A stretch of DNA of 53,620 nucleotides from Lachnospiraceae bacterium. GTDB lineage: Bacteria; Bacillota; Clostridia; Lachnospirales; Lachnospiraceae. The translations under genes were made by a program, and so were the position numbers. Position 1 is the stretch's first letter. Each line of letters opens with the position of its first letter. This document shows positions 25,708-35,248 of this stretch, piece by piece. Where the stretch lies: assembly GCA_910575475.1 (NCBI GenBank), contig CAJTGD010000038.1, positions 1-53,620 on the forward strand, in the 5' to 3' direction. The notes beneath the pieces were generated by a model that saw nothing but the letters and a program-made list of their open reading frames with translations, was not told where the DNA came from and did not search any database.

Positions 25708-28700
25708 TTATTCCAGTGCATCCGGTTCTTCTTCGCCTGCTTCTGCTTCCACTTCGCCTACATCATCCGGCTCCGCATCCGCTTCGGCTTCTTCCAGGTC
25801 ATCCGGCCCTGCTCCGGCTTCTTCCAGATCATCCGACTCTGCTTCGGCCGCGTCCTCTTCCAGATCGTCAAAATCTGCTTCGGCTCCCTCTACGTCCGCA
25901 TCGGCATCTACATCCGCTTCCGAATCCATGCCTTCTTCCAGATCATCCAGCAGTTCGTCCTCGTCAAAATCAATCTCATCATCCGGCTTGTTATCTGTAT
26001 TCAGATGTACATCCCGGTACTTCTTCATACCGGTTCCGGCCGGAATATGCTTTCCGATGATGACATTCTCTTTCAGACCGATCAGGTGGTCCACCTTACC
26101 CTTGATCGCCGCTTCCGTCAGAACCTTCGTAGTCTCCTGGAAAGAAGCTGCGGACAGGAAGGAATCTGTCGCCAGGGATGCCTTGGTGATACCGAGCATG
26201 ATCTGTTCCCCGGTCGCGGCAGTCTTGCCTTCTGCTTCCAGCATTTCATTCACTTCATTGAACTCCAGTACATCGACCATGCTGCCCGGCAGGAATTCGG
26301 TATCTCCTCTTTCCTCCACACGGATCTTTTTCAGCATCTGGCGCACAATGACCTCAATATGCTTATCATTGATATCCACACCCTGCAGACGGTATACACG
26401 CTGCACTTCACGCAGCAGATAATCCTGCGCCGCGCGCAGACCCTTGATCTTCAGGATATCGTGTGGGTTTACACTACCTTCTGTCAGCTCATCGCCGGCT
26501 TCAAGCACCTGACCGTCCTGAACCTTGATCCTGGAACCGTATGGGATCAGGTACGCCTTGGATTCTCCTGTCTGATCGTTGGTCACGATGACCTCACGCT
26601 TCTTCTTCGTATCGCTCAGAATCGCCGTTCCCGCAAATTCCGTAATGATCGCAAGACCCTTCGGCTTTCTGGCCTCAAACAGCTCCTCGACACGGGGAAG
26701 ACCCTGTGTGATATCGTCACCGGCCACGCCTCCTGTATGGAAGGTACGCATGGTAAGCTGTGTTCCCGGTTCTCCGATCGACTGCGCCGCAATGATGCCG
26801 ACAGCCTCACCGACCTGGACCGCTTCTCCGGTCGCCATGTTGGCGCCATAGCACTTGGAGCAAACACCGTCCTTGCACTTGCAGGTCAGGATCGTACGGA
26901 TCTTCACGCACTCCAGCGGATTTCCCTTTTCATCCACGCCTCTTTTCATGACACGCTCCGCACGCCGCGGAGTAATCATATGATTCGCCTTTACAAGAAC
27001 ATTGCCTTCCTTATCCTTAATGTCATAACAGGAGAAACGACCTGTAATACGCTCCTGCAGACTTTCGATCTCTTCGTTTCCATCCATGAATGCTTTTACA
27101 TACATGCCCGGAATCTCTTTTTCTTCCTCGTTGATACAGTCGCTGTCGTGAATGATCAGCTCCTGTGATACGTCTACCAGACGTCTCGTCAGATACCCGG
27201 AATCGGCGGTACGGAGAGCTGTATCAGACAGACCCTTCCGAGCGCCGTGGGCGGACATAAAGTACTCCAATACGTCCAGACCTTCACGGAAGTTGGACTT
27301 GATCGGCAGCTCGATGGTCCGTCCTGTCGTATCGGCCATCAGCCCGCGCATGCCTGCAAGCTGCTTGATCTGCTTATCGGAACCACGGGCTCCGGAATCC
27401 GCCATCATATAGATGTTGTTGTACTTATCCAGTCCTCCGAGCAGCGCTTCCGTCAACTTGTCATCGGTATTCTTCCAGGTCTCCACCACTTCCTTGTAAC
27501 GCTCTTCCTCCGTGATCAGACCACGCTTGTAGTTCTTTGTGATCCGGTCCACCGTATCCTGCGCGTCCTGGATCATCTGCGGCTTCTCCGGCGGCACGGT
27601 CATATCGGAAATGGATACGGTCATGGCCGCCCTGGTGGAATACTTATAGCCGATAGATTTCACATTGTCCAGCACCTCTGCAGTCTGTGTCGCGCCATGG
27701 GTATTGATGACCTTTTCCAGGATCTGCTTGAGCTGCTTCTTGCCTACATGGAAATCAATCTCCAGAAGCAGTTGGTTTCCTTCTGCTTCCCGGTCCACAA
27801 AGCCCAGGTCCTGGGGAATGATCTCATTAAACAGCAGACGTCCCAGTGTCGCGTCGATCATGCCCTGCTTCTGGGTGCCATCCTCCATGGTCTTCTTCAC
27901 ACGCACCTTAATCCTGGAGTGCAGTGTGATATATCCATTCTCATAGGCCAGGATCGCTTCATTGACGCTCTTAAAGATCATGCCCTCGCCTTTGGCTCCC
28001 GGCCTCTCCTGGGTCAGATAATAGATCCCGAGTACCATATCCTGAGACGGAACCGCCACAGGACCGCCGTCGGAAGGCTTTAACAGGTTATTCGGGGAAA
28101 GTAGCAGGAAACGGCATTCCGCCTGCGCTTCCACGGACAGCGGAACATGGACTGCCATCTGGTCTCCATCGAAATCGGCGTTGTACGCGGTACATACCAA
28201 TGGATGCAGCTTGATCGCCTTACCCTCTACCAGGATCGGCTCAAATGCCTGAATCCCAAGTCTGTGCAGGGTAGGGGCACGGTTCAGCATGACCGGATGC
28301 TCCTTGATCACTTCTTCAAGCACATCCCACACCTCCGGCTGGAGACGCTCCACCATCTTCTTCGCATTTTTTATATTATGGGCAGTTCCGTTTGCCACAA
28401 GCTCCTTCATAACAAAAGGCTTAAACAGCTCGATCGCCATCTCCTTGGGAAGGCCGCACTGATAGATCTTCAATTCCGGCCCCACGACGATAACGGAACG
28501 TCCCGAGTAGTCTACACGCTTTCCCAACAGATTCTGGCGGAACCGGCCGTTCTTTCCCTTTAGCATATCGGAAAGTGACTTCAAAGCCCGGTTTCCGGGA
28601 CCTGTCACGGGACGTCCCCGGCGGCCGTTGTCGATCAGCGCGTCCACCGCTTCCTGGAGCATACGCTTCTCGTTGCGTACAATGATATCCGGCGCGCCCA

Positions 28701-29544
28701 GTTCTAAAAGCCTTCTCAGACGGTTGTTCCGGTTAATAATCCTGCGGTACAGGTCATTCAGGTCGGAGGTCGCGAACCGCCCGCCGTCCAGCTGTACCAT
28801 GGGACGCAGATCCGGCGGGATGACCGGGATCATATTCAGGATCATCCACTCCGGCTTATTTCCGGATTCCCGGAAGGCTTCGATCACTTCCAGACGCTTC
28901 ACGATACGCGCCCGCTTCTGGCCTGAAGTATTCTCCAGGGAAGCCTGCAGCTCCGCATATTCCTTTTCCAGGTCAATGGCCTGCAGAAGCTCCTGAATGG
29001 CCTCAGCGCCCATGCCTACACGGAACCCCTTATATCCCCACCTTTCACGCTGTTCCTGGTATTCCGCCTCGGAGAGCACCTGCTTATACTGCAGGTCCGA
29101 CTCGCCTTTATCCAACACGATATAGGACGCAAAATACAGCACCCGCTCCAATGTACGCGGAGAGATATCCAGGATCAATCCCATCCGGCTGGGGATCCCC
29201 TTAAAATACCAGATGTGGGATACCGGCGCAGCCAGCGCGATATGCCCCATACGCTCACGGCGGACAGCGGACTTGGTCACTTCTACGCCGCATCGGTCAC
29301 AGATGACACCCTTGTAGCGGATCTTTTTATACTTTCCGCAGTGGCACTCCCAGTCCTTGCTGGGTCCAAAGATCCTCTCGCAGAACAGTCCGTCCTTTTC
29401 CGGTTTCAGCGTCCTGTAGTTGATGGTCTCGGGCTTGGTCACCTCGCCTCTGGACCACTCCATGATTTTTTCCGGTGAAGCCAGGCCGATCTTGATCGCG
29501 TCAAATGTTAACGGTTCGTGTTGTTGTTCATTATTCGTTGGCAT
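25708..29544 (-). CDS. rpoC: RNA polymerase beta' subunit
   Basis: This is the 1278-residue catalytic subunit of RNA polymerase. The N-terminal zinc ribbon CHCGKYKKIRYKGVICDRCG, the Mg-binding NADFDGDQM and the second zinc site CKCKDGVCSKCYG are present, with the bridge/trigger region QSIGEPGTQLTMRTFHTGG. The last 93 residues (1186-1278) are an extreme Asp/Glu tail with repeated DDLEE units, not part of the core fold. It is 14 nt from rpoB with AGGAGGAG before the ATG. No rpsL, rpsG or fusA follows; the operon ends at the prs terminator. Confidence 0.98.
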   Translation of the reverse strand: MPTNNEQQHEPLTFDAIKIGLASPEKIMEWSRGEVTKPETINYRTLKPEKDGLFCERIFGPSKDWECHCGKYKKIRYKGVICDRCGVEVTKSAVRRERMGHIALAAPVSHIWYFKGIPSRMGLILDISPRTLERVLYFASYIVLDKGESDLQYKQVLSEAEYQEQRERWGYKGFRVGMGAEAIQELLQAIDLEKEYAELQASLENTSGQKRARIVKRLEVIEAFRESGNKPEWMILNMIPVIPPDLRPMVQLDGGRFATSDLNDLYRRIINRNNRLRRLLELGAPDIIVRNEKRMLQEAVDALIDNGRRGRPVTGPGNRALKSLSDMLKGKNGRFRQNLLGKRVDYSGRSVIVVGPELKIYQCGLPKEMAIELFKPFVMKELVANGTAHNIKNAKKMVERLQPEVWDVLEEVIKEHPVMLNRAPTLHRLGIQAFEPILVEGKAIKLHPLVCTAYNADFDGDQMAVHVPLSVEAQAECRFLLLSPNNLLKPSDGGPVAVPSQDMVLGIYYLTQERPGAKGEGMIFKSVNEAILAYENGYITLHSRIKVRVKKTMEDGTQKQGMIDATLGRLLFNEIIPQDLGFVDREAEGNQLLLEIDFHVGKKQLKQILEKVINTHGATQTAEVLDNVKSIGYKYSTRAAMTVSISDMTVPPEKPQMIQDAQDTVDRITKNYKRGLITEEERYKEVVETWKNTDDKLTEALLGGLDKYNNIYMMADSGARGSDKQIKQLAGMRGLMADTTGRTIELPIKSNFREGLDVLEYFMSAHGARKGLSDTALRTADSGYLTRRLVDVSQELIIHDSDCINEEEKEIPGMYVKAFMDGNEEIESLQERITGRFSCYDIKDKEGNVLVKANHMITPRRAERVMKRGVDEKGNPLECVKIRTILTCKCKDGVCSKCYGANMATGEAVQVGEAVGIIAAQSIGEPGTQLTMRTFHTGGVAGDDITQGLPRVEELFEARKPKGLAIITEFAGTAILSDTKKKREVIVTNDQTGESKAYLIPYGSRIKVQDGQVLEAGDELTEGSVNPHDILKIKGLRAAQDYLLREVQRVYRLQGVDINDKHIEVIVRQMLKKIRVEERGDTEFLPGSMVDVLEFNEVNEMLEAEGKTAATGEQIMLGITKASLATDSFLSAASFQETTKVLTEAAIKGKVDHLIGLKENVIIGKHIPAGTGMKKYRDVHLNTDNKPDDEIDFDEDELLDDLEEGMDSEADVDADADVEGAEADFDDLEEDAAEAESDDLEEAGAGPDDLEEAEADAEPDDVGEVEAEAGEEEPDALE

Positions 29545-29558
29545 ATAGTTGGCTCCTC

Positions 29559-32500
29559 CTATTCCATATCGTCATCATAATACTCGTCAAATTCCATCTC
29601 CGCATCGTCATCGAATTCACTGTCATCCGGTTCCATATCTACATCTTCCAGTTCTCCGTCCACAAATTCCTGTTCCGTATAACCATGCTCTCCATAAGAT
29701 TCATCGTCATCGTATCTTCTGTCTCCTTCGATAATGGAATTCAGATTGGTTTCTCCATAGTCCACCGTCTCCATGATCTCCACCTCGACATTGTCGTCGC
29801 GCAGCACGCGTACGTCCAGTGCCAGGGACTGCAGTTCCTTTAACAGTACCTTGAAGGACTCGGGAATCCCCGGTTCCGGGATATTCTCACCCTTGATGAT
29901 CGCCTCGTAGGTCTTCACACGCCCTACTACATCATCCGACTTCACGGTCAGGATCTCCTGCAGTGTATAGGATGCGCCGTAAGCCTCCAGCGCCCATACC
30001 TCCATCTCTCCGAAACGCTGTCCGCCGAACTGGGCTTTTCCTCCCAGCGGCTGCTGGGTCACCAGAGAGTAGGGGCCTGTGGAACGCGCGTGGATCTTAT
30101 CATCTACCAGATGATGTAGCTTCAGGTAATGCATGTGTCCGATGGTAACCGGACTGTCAAAATACTCTCCCGTCCGTCCGTCGCGCAAGCGCACTTTTCC
30201 GTCCCTGGAAAGGGGTACGCCATGCCACAGCTCCCGATAATCCCGGTTCTCATACAGATATTTCAAAACCTCCGGAAGCAGCTCTTCCTTATGCTTTTTC
30301 TCAAATTCTTCCCACTCCAGATTGACATAATCATTTGCCAGATCCAGCGTGTCCATGATGTCCACCTCGTTGGCCCCGTCGAAGACCGGTGTGGAAATAT
30401 TGAATCCGAGGGCTTTTGCAGCCAGGCTCAGGTGAATCTCCAGAACCTGCCCGATATTCATACGGGACGGCACGCCCAGGGGGTTCAGCACAATATCCAG
30501 GGGTCGTCCGTTGGGCAGATACGGCATATCCTCCACCGGCAGCACACGGGAAACCACACCCTTGTTGCCGTGACGGCCTGCCATCTTATCTCCTACGGAG
30601 ATCTTTCTCTTCTGTGCGATGTAGATGCGCACGGACTGGTTCACGCCCGGGGACAGCTCATCGCCGTTATCCCTGGTAAATACCTTGGCATCCACAACAA
30701 TTCCGTATTCTCCGTGAGGCACCTTCAGGGAAGTATCCCTGACTTCACGCGCCTTCTCTCCGAAGATCGCACGCAGGAGCCGCTCCTCCGCGGTCAGCTC
30801 TGTCTCTCCCTTCGGAGTCACCTTTCCTACCAGGATATCCCCGGCACGAACCTCAGCGCCGATCCGGATGATTCCCTGTTCGTCGAGATCCTTCAAAGCC
30901 TCATCACCGACACCGGGAATATCTCTCGTGATCTCTTCCGGTCCCAGCTTGGTATCTCTGGCCTCCGCCTCATATTCCTCAATATGGACGGAAGTATATA
31001 CATCATCCTGTACTAGACGCTCGCTCAGCAGAACGGCGTCCTCATAGTTGTAGCCTTCCCATGTCATGAATCCGATCAGGGGGTTCTTGCCGAGAGCCAT
31101 CTCGCCGTTGGAGGTGGATGGACCGTCTGCGATCACCTGTCCCTCTTCCACCCGCTCGCCCTTATTGACAATGGGTCTCTGGTTATAGCAGTTACTCTGG
31201 TTGCTTCGCTGGAACTTCATCAGCTTATAGGTCTTCTTGCTTCCGTCGTCGGAGCGGACCGTGATCTCCTTGGATGTGGAACGCTCTACCACGCCCGCGT
31301 TCTCCGCAACCACACAGACACCGGAGTCCACCGCGGACTTCACTTCCATACCGGTACCGACCACCGGAGCTTCCGTGGTAAGCAGCGGCACCGCCTGACG
31401 CTGCATGTTGGAACCCATCAGCGCACGGTTGGCATCGTCATTTTCCAGGAAAGGAATGAGCGCCGTAGCCACGGAGAACACCATCTTCGGGGATACGTCC
31501 ATGAAGTCGAACTTGCTTCTCTCGTATTCCTGAGTCTCTTCCCTGTAACGGCCGGATACATTTTTCCGAACAAAATGTCCTTCCGTGTCCAACGCCTCAT
31601 TGGCCTGTGCCACATGATAATTGTCTTCTTCATCCGCAGTCATGTAAACCACTTCGTCTGTGACCACCGGATTCTCCGGATTGGTCTTGTCAATGACACG
31701 ATAAGGAGCCTCCACGAAGCCGTACTGATTGATCCTTGCATAGCATGCAAGAGAGTTGATCAGTCCGATGTTGGGTCCTTCAGGCGTCTCAATGGGGCAC
31801 ATCCTTCCATAATGGGAGTAATGTACGTCACGGACCTCGAATCCGGCACGCTCACGGGACAGACCGCCCGGTCCCAGCGCGGAAAGACGTCTCTTATGTG
31901 TCAGCTCGCCCAGCGGGTTGTTCTGATCCATGAACTGGGACAGCTGGGAGGAACCGAAGAACTCCTTTACAGCGGCTGTCACCGGCTTGATATTGATCAG
32001 CGACTGGGGTGAAATCCCCTCCTGATCCTGTGTCGTCATACGTTCCCGGACTACCCTCTCCAATCTGGACAGTCCGATCCTGTACTGATTCTGGAGCAGT
32101 TCCCCAACCGCGCGGATACGCCGGTTGCCCAGATGGTCAATGTCATCGTCATTGCCCATGCCGTACTCCAGATGCATGTTATAATTAATAGAAGCAAGGA
32201 TATCTTCCTTGGTAATGTGCTTCGGGATCAGATCGTGCAGGTCGCGCTTGATCAGAACCTTCAGCTCGTCAATGTCTCCCGCGCTCTCCTCCAAAAGCCC
32301 TTCCAGAACCGGGTAATATACCTGCTCCGTCACGCCCACTTCCTTCGGGTCAATGTCTACGATGGCCTGCAGGTCCACCATCATATTGGAAAGGATCTTG
32401 ATATTGCGGGAGCTGTCCTCTCCGTTCACCCACAGGTACGGAGCAGCGGAATTCTGGATGGCATCCGCGATCTCGCGGGTGATCACCGTGCCTGCCTCAG

Positions 32501-33422
32501 CGATCACCTCTCCCGTCACCGGGCTGACCACGGTCTCTGCCAGGGTCTGTCCCTTGACACGGTTCTTAAGCATCAGCTTTTTATTGAATTTGTAACGTCC
32601 TACCTTGGCGAGGTCATAACGCCTTGCGTCAAAAAACATGCTGGTGATCAGGCTTTCCGCGCTGTCCACCGCAAGCGGTTCGCCGGGACGGATCTTTTTG
32701 TATAACTCTAACAGACCCTCCTGATAGTTCTCAGCAGTGTCTTTGCTAAAGCTGGCAAGAATCTTCGGTTCCTCTCCGAAAAGGTCTAAGATCTCCGGAT
32801 TGGTCCCGATCCCAAGGGCACGAATCAACACAGTGATCGGCACCTTCCTTGTCCGGTCTACGCGGACATAAAATACGTCATTGGAGTCGGTCTCATATTC
32901 CAGCCATGCCCCGCGGTTCGGGATCACGGTGGAGGAGAACAGCCGTTTACCAAGCTTATCATGGGCAATCCCGTAATAAATGCCGGGAGAACGGACAAGC
33001 TGGCTTACGATAACACGCTCCGCCCCGTTGATCACGAAGGTTCCTGTCTTGGTCATCAAGGGCAGATCTCCCATGAAGATTTCATGTTCGTTGATCTCGT
33101 CATTCTCTTTGTTGTAAAGTCTGACTCTTACCTTCAAAGGCGCGGCATAGGTCGCATCCCGCTCTTTGCACTCTTCGATCGTGTACTTTACTTCATTCTC
33201 GCACAATCTGAAATCAACAAATTCCAGACTCAGGTGACCGCTGTAGTCAGCAATCGGAGAAATATCGCTGAATACCTCTTTTAATCCGTCTGTCAGGAAC
33301 CACTGATACGAATCCTTCTGAACTTCGATTAAATTCGGCATCTGCAATACTTCTTTCTGCCTGGAATAGCTCATGCGTGAACTTTTTCCGTTAGTGATGG
33401 GACGAATTCTGTTTTTCTCCAT
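29559..33422 (-). CDS. rpoB: RNA polymerase beta subunit
   Basis: This is the 1287-residue beta subunit. The rifampicin pocket FFGSSQLSQFMDQNN, THKRRLSALGPGG keeps the usual Asp, His, Arg and Ser residues, so the enzyme should be sensitive. HGNKGVVSRVLPVEDMPY and GGKAQFGGQRFGEMEVWALEA are also present. I use the ATG at 33422 (MEKNRIRP), preceded by AAGGAG; the frame runs 41 codons further upstream, without a start site. The last 50 residues form an acidic Asp/Glu/Tyr tail similar in character to that of RpoC. Confidence 0.98.
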   Translation of the reverse strand: MEKNRIRPITNGKSSRMSYSRQKEVLQMPNLIEVQKDSYQWFLTDGLKEVFSDISPIADYSGHLSLEFVDFRLCENEVKYTIEECKERDATYAAPLKVRVRLYNKENDEINEHEIFMGDLPLMTKTGTFVINGAERVIVSQLVRSPGIYYGIAHDKLGKRLFSSTVIPNRGAWLEYETDSNDVFYVRVDRTRKVPITVLIRALGIGTNPEILDLFGEEPKILASFSKDTAENYQEGLLELYKKIRPGEPLAVDSAESLITSMFFDARRYDLAKVGRYKFNKKLMLKNRVKGQTLAETVVSPVTGEVIAEAGTVITREIADAIQNSAAPYLWVNGEDSSRNIKILSNMMVDLQAIVDIDPKEVGVTEQVYYPVLEGLLEESAGDIDELKVLIKRDLHDLIPKHITKEDILASINYNMHLEYGMGNDDDIDHLGNRRIRAVGELLQNQYRIGLSRLERVVRERMTTQDQEGISPQSLINIKPVTAAVKEFFGSSQLSQFMDQNNPLGELTHKRRLSALGPGGLSRERAGFEVRDVHYSHYGRMCPIETPEGPNIGLINSLACYARINQYGFVEAPYRVIDKTNPENPVVTDEVVYMTADEEDNYHVAQANEALDTEGHFVRKNVSGRYREETQEYERSKFDFMDVSPKMVFSVATALIPFLENDDANRALMGSNMQRQAVPLLTTEAPVVGTGMEVKSAVDSGVCVVAENAGVVERSTSKEITVRSDDGSKKTYKLMKFQRSNQSNCYNQRPIVNKGERVEEGQVIADGPSTSNGEMALGKNPLIGFMTWEGYNYEDAVLLSERLVQDDVYTSVHIEEYEAEARDTKLGPEEITRDIPGVGDEALKDLDEQGIIRIGAEVRAGDILVGKVTPKGETELTAEERLLRAIFGEKAREVRDTSLKVPHGEYGIVVDAKVFTRDNGDELSPGVNQSVRIYIAQKRKISVGDKMAGRHGNKGVVSRVLPVEDMPYLPNGRPLDIVLNPLGVPSRMNIGQVLEIHLSLAAKALGFNISTPVFDGANEVDIMDTLDLANDYVNLEWEEFEKKHKEELLPEVLKYLYENRDYRELWHGVPLSRDGKVRLRDGRTGEYFDSPVTIGHMHYLKLHHLVDDKIHARSTGPYSLVTQQPLGGKAQFGGQRFGEMEVWALEAYGASYTLQEILTVKSDDVVGRVKTYEAIIKGENIPEPGIPESFKVLLKELQSLALDVRVLRDDNVEVEIMETVDYGETNLNSIIEGDRRYDDDESYGEHGYTEQEFVDGELEDVDMEPDDSEFDDDAEMEFDEYYDDDME

Positions 33423-33742
33423 GGACGTTTCACTCCTTATTCGTTTTCTGAATATCTCCGTAAAGGCTGCGCGAAAATGCCAGCTTCTATGTGCATCCTT
33501 CTGACCAGTCAGCGTGGTGATTGCTCGAAGTGTGACATGTAACAAAAATATTCGTTGCCGGGCTGCGAGTTACCCTGTATATTCCCCTTAGAGCGCATCT
33601 TAAAAATATATTTCAGTAACCATAGCTCATTAATTTACACTCTGTTCTGCGGCAATTCATGAAACAAGATTCCGCCTGTACATCAATTCCCTGAAATGGA
33701 AATATGTGGCAAACGGTATATCTATCCATAATAGCGCATTTT
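33423..33742 (-). other. Long rpoB leader
   Basis: About 320 nt lie between the rpoB promoter and its start codon. I see no gene and no known RNA family here. The length suggests post-transcriptional control or simply a long leader. Confidence 0.4.
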
Positions 33743-33772
33743 TAACTATAACACAAATGGGTTTTTGATGTC
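33743..33772 (-). promoter_or_regulatory. Promoter of rpoBC
   Basis: On the minus strand a perfect TTGACA (complement of 33767-33772) is followed after 18 nt by TATAGT (complement of 33743-33748). It gives rpoBC transcription independent of rplJL. Confidence 0.75.
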
Positions 33773-33840
33773 AACACATTTTCAAAAAGTTCTTGACAAA
33801 TTGTGATTTATGTGGTATTAGAAGCGGGTTAGAACAGAGA

Positions 33841-33869
33841 ACCGCAGACGAACATTCTTCATCTGCGGT
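33841..33869 (-). terminator. Hairpin after rplL
   Basis: ACCGCAGACGAA pairs with TTCATCTGCGGT with one mismatch. On the minus strand only a TTCTCTGTTCT tract follows, so it is a partial terminator or a processing site between rplL and rpoB. Confidence 0.55.
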
Positions 33870-33916
33870 CCTCATTAGATCATCTCTGTCATGCGGAAAA
33901 TAATTGCCAGCAGCAA

Positions 33917-34294
33917 TTATTTCAGGTTTACTTCTGCGCCTTCGCCTTCGAGCTTCGCCTTGATCTCTTCTGCTTCTGCCTTGGAAACTGCTTCCTTCAC
34001 TACCTTCGGAGCGCCGTCAACCAGTTCCTTCGCTTCCTTCAGACCAAGGCCTGTGATCTCACGTACAGCCTTGATAACCTTAACCTTAGATGCGCCTGCG
34101 GATACAAGCTCTACATCAAATTCGTCCTTCTCTTCTGCTGCCGCTGCGCCTTCCCCGCCTGCTGCCGCAACTACAACGCCTGCTGCTGCAGATACACCAA
34201 ATTCTTCTTCACATGCTTTTACTAATTCATTCAGTTCTAATACTGATAATTCTTTGATCGCTTCGATCATTTCAGCTGTTGTCAACTTAGCCAT
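33917..34294 (-). CDS. rplL: Ribosomal protein L7/L12
   Basis: This is the 125-residue stalk protein of the 50S subunit that recruits translation factors. MAKLTTAEMIEAIKELSVLELNEL is the dimerising N-terminus, an Ala/Gly/Glu hinge follows, and the C-terminal domain contains VIKAVREITGLGLKEAKELVDG. The ATG at 34294 follows GGAGG at 8 nt; five extra codons upstream are not needed. It forms one unit with rplJ. Confidence 0.97.
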   Translation of the reverse strand: MAKLTTAEMIEAIKELSVLELNELVKACEEEFGVSAAAGVVVAAAGGEGAAAAEEKDEFDVELVSAGASKVKVIKAVREITGLGLKEAKELVDGAPKVVKEAVSKAEAEEIKAKLEGEGAEVNLK

Positions 34295-34415
34295 TGTCAT
34301 ATCCTCCATTTTTTATATTATTATCAATCTGTCGTCAGTCCTATACTGCTGTCTGCACCGGCCGATTCCTGCGGGTGCAGCTTCCATTCAACACTCTATG
34401 GGCATTAAACTCTGA

Positions 34416-34955
34416 TCATTCTGCTGCTTCTGCCGGAGCCTCTGCGCTCTCAGCCGGAGCTTCTGCCGTCTCGCCGTCCTTCTCAGCAATCTGCTTGATG
34501 ACACGCGCGAAGTTCGTGATCGGTGACTGCATGCTTCCAAGCAGTCTGGAAAGAAGAACTTCTCTTGACGGAATCTTGGACAGCTCTGTCAGTCCTGCGA
34601 CATCGTATACATTGCCCTCTACTACGCCGCCTTTCAGTTCCAGCTTGTCTGCGGTCTTAGCGAAATTGCAGATGATCCTTGCCGGAGCTGTCGCGTCATC
34701 CTTGGAGATCGCGATCGCGCTGGGTCCTTTCAGACAATCATCCAGACCTGCGAACTCGGTTCCCTCAAATGCCCTTTTCATCATAGTATTCTTGTAGACC
34801 TTGTATACTATGCCGGCTTCTCTGAGCTGCTTACGGAGTTCCGTATCCTGAGCCACAGTCAATCCGCGGTAGTCAACAAGCACTACGGACTGGGCATCCT
34901 TGATCTCCTCAGCGATAGCATCTACAACTGGTTGTTTTAACTCAACTTTTGCCAC
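34416..34955 (-). CDS. rplJ: Ribosomal protein L10
   Basis: This is the 179-residue base of the ribosomal stalk, which holds the L7/L12 dimers and represses its own operon through the leader. VVLVDYRGLTVAQDTELRKQLREAG and YKNTMMKRAF are typical. A 20-residue tail of Ala, Pro and Glu (EAPAE repeats) extends beyond the usual length. The start is GTG at 34955, with AAGGAGG 11 nt upstream. Confidence 0.96.
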   Translation of the reverse strand: MAKVELKQPVVDAIAEEIKDAQSVVLVDYRGLTVAQDTELRKQLREAGIVYKVYKNTMMKRAFEGTEFAGLDDCLKGPSAIAISKDDATAPARIICNFAKTADKLELKGGVVEGNVYDVAGLTELSKIPSREVLLSRLLGSMQSPITNFARVIKQIAEKDGETAEAPAESAEAPAEAAE

Positions 34956-35065
34956 GTTCTGGTGCACCTCCTTATATATTTATAAAAGCACTGCCACAAG
35001 GAAAGTGGATTATACAGAGTAAATACAGAAAGTCCGACATGGCAGCCCTTCTGCATACGATGGTA

Positions 35066-35100
35066 TATAAAAACCTCTGTGTACACAAAGACACAGAGGT
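35066..35100 (-). terminator. Attenuator terminator of the L10 leader
   Basis: ACCTCTGTGT (35073-35082) pairs with ACACAGAGGT (35091-35100) around an 8-nt loop. On the minus strand a run of five Ts follows. It stands between the L10 leader and rplJ, the expected place for attenuation. Confidence 0.85.
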
Positions 35101-35188
35101 AAAATCCAATTCAATGAATCTCGCATTCCTCGGTAGGCGTTGGTCTGCTTATGCCTTGCGGCACCTACTGTCTTCGGCAGCTAATTGC
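35101..35188 (-). ncRNA. Ribosomal protein L10 leader
   Basis: On the minus strand the leader reads GCCGAAGACAGTAGGTGC, then AAGGCATAAGC, then CGCCTACCGAGGAATGCG. The GTAGG and CCTAC arms with the flanking GAAGAC and GAGGAAT are the conserved core of the L10 leader, which binds the L10-L12 complex. A promoter lies directly upstream and an attenuator directly downstream. Boundaries are approximate. Confidence 0.85.
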
Positions 35189-35194
35189 CTGATT

Positions 35195-35223
35195 ATAATA
35201 ACACCGATTCCGGGGGATGTCAA
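35195..35223 (-). promoter_or_regulatory. Promoter of rplJL
   Basis: On the minus strand a perfect TTGACA (complement of 35218-35223) is followed after 17 nt by TATTAT (complement of 35195-35200). It starts just after the rplA stop codon and drives the L10 leader. Confidence 0.75.
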
Positions 35224-35248
35224 CTCATTTTATTTAATTTTATCAAAT

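Noticed and set aside
33423..33545. 41-codon N-terminal extension of RpoB
   Set aside because: The extension lacks coding character and a ribosome binding site; MEKNRIRP at 33422 has AAGGAG.
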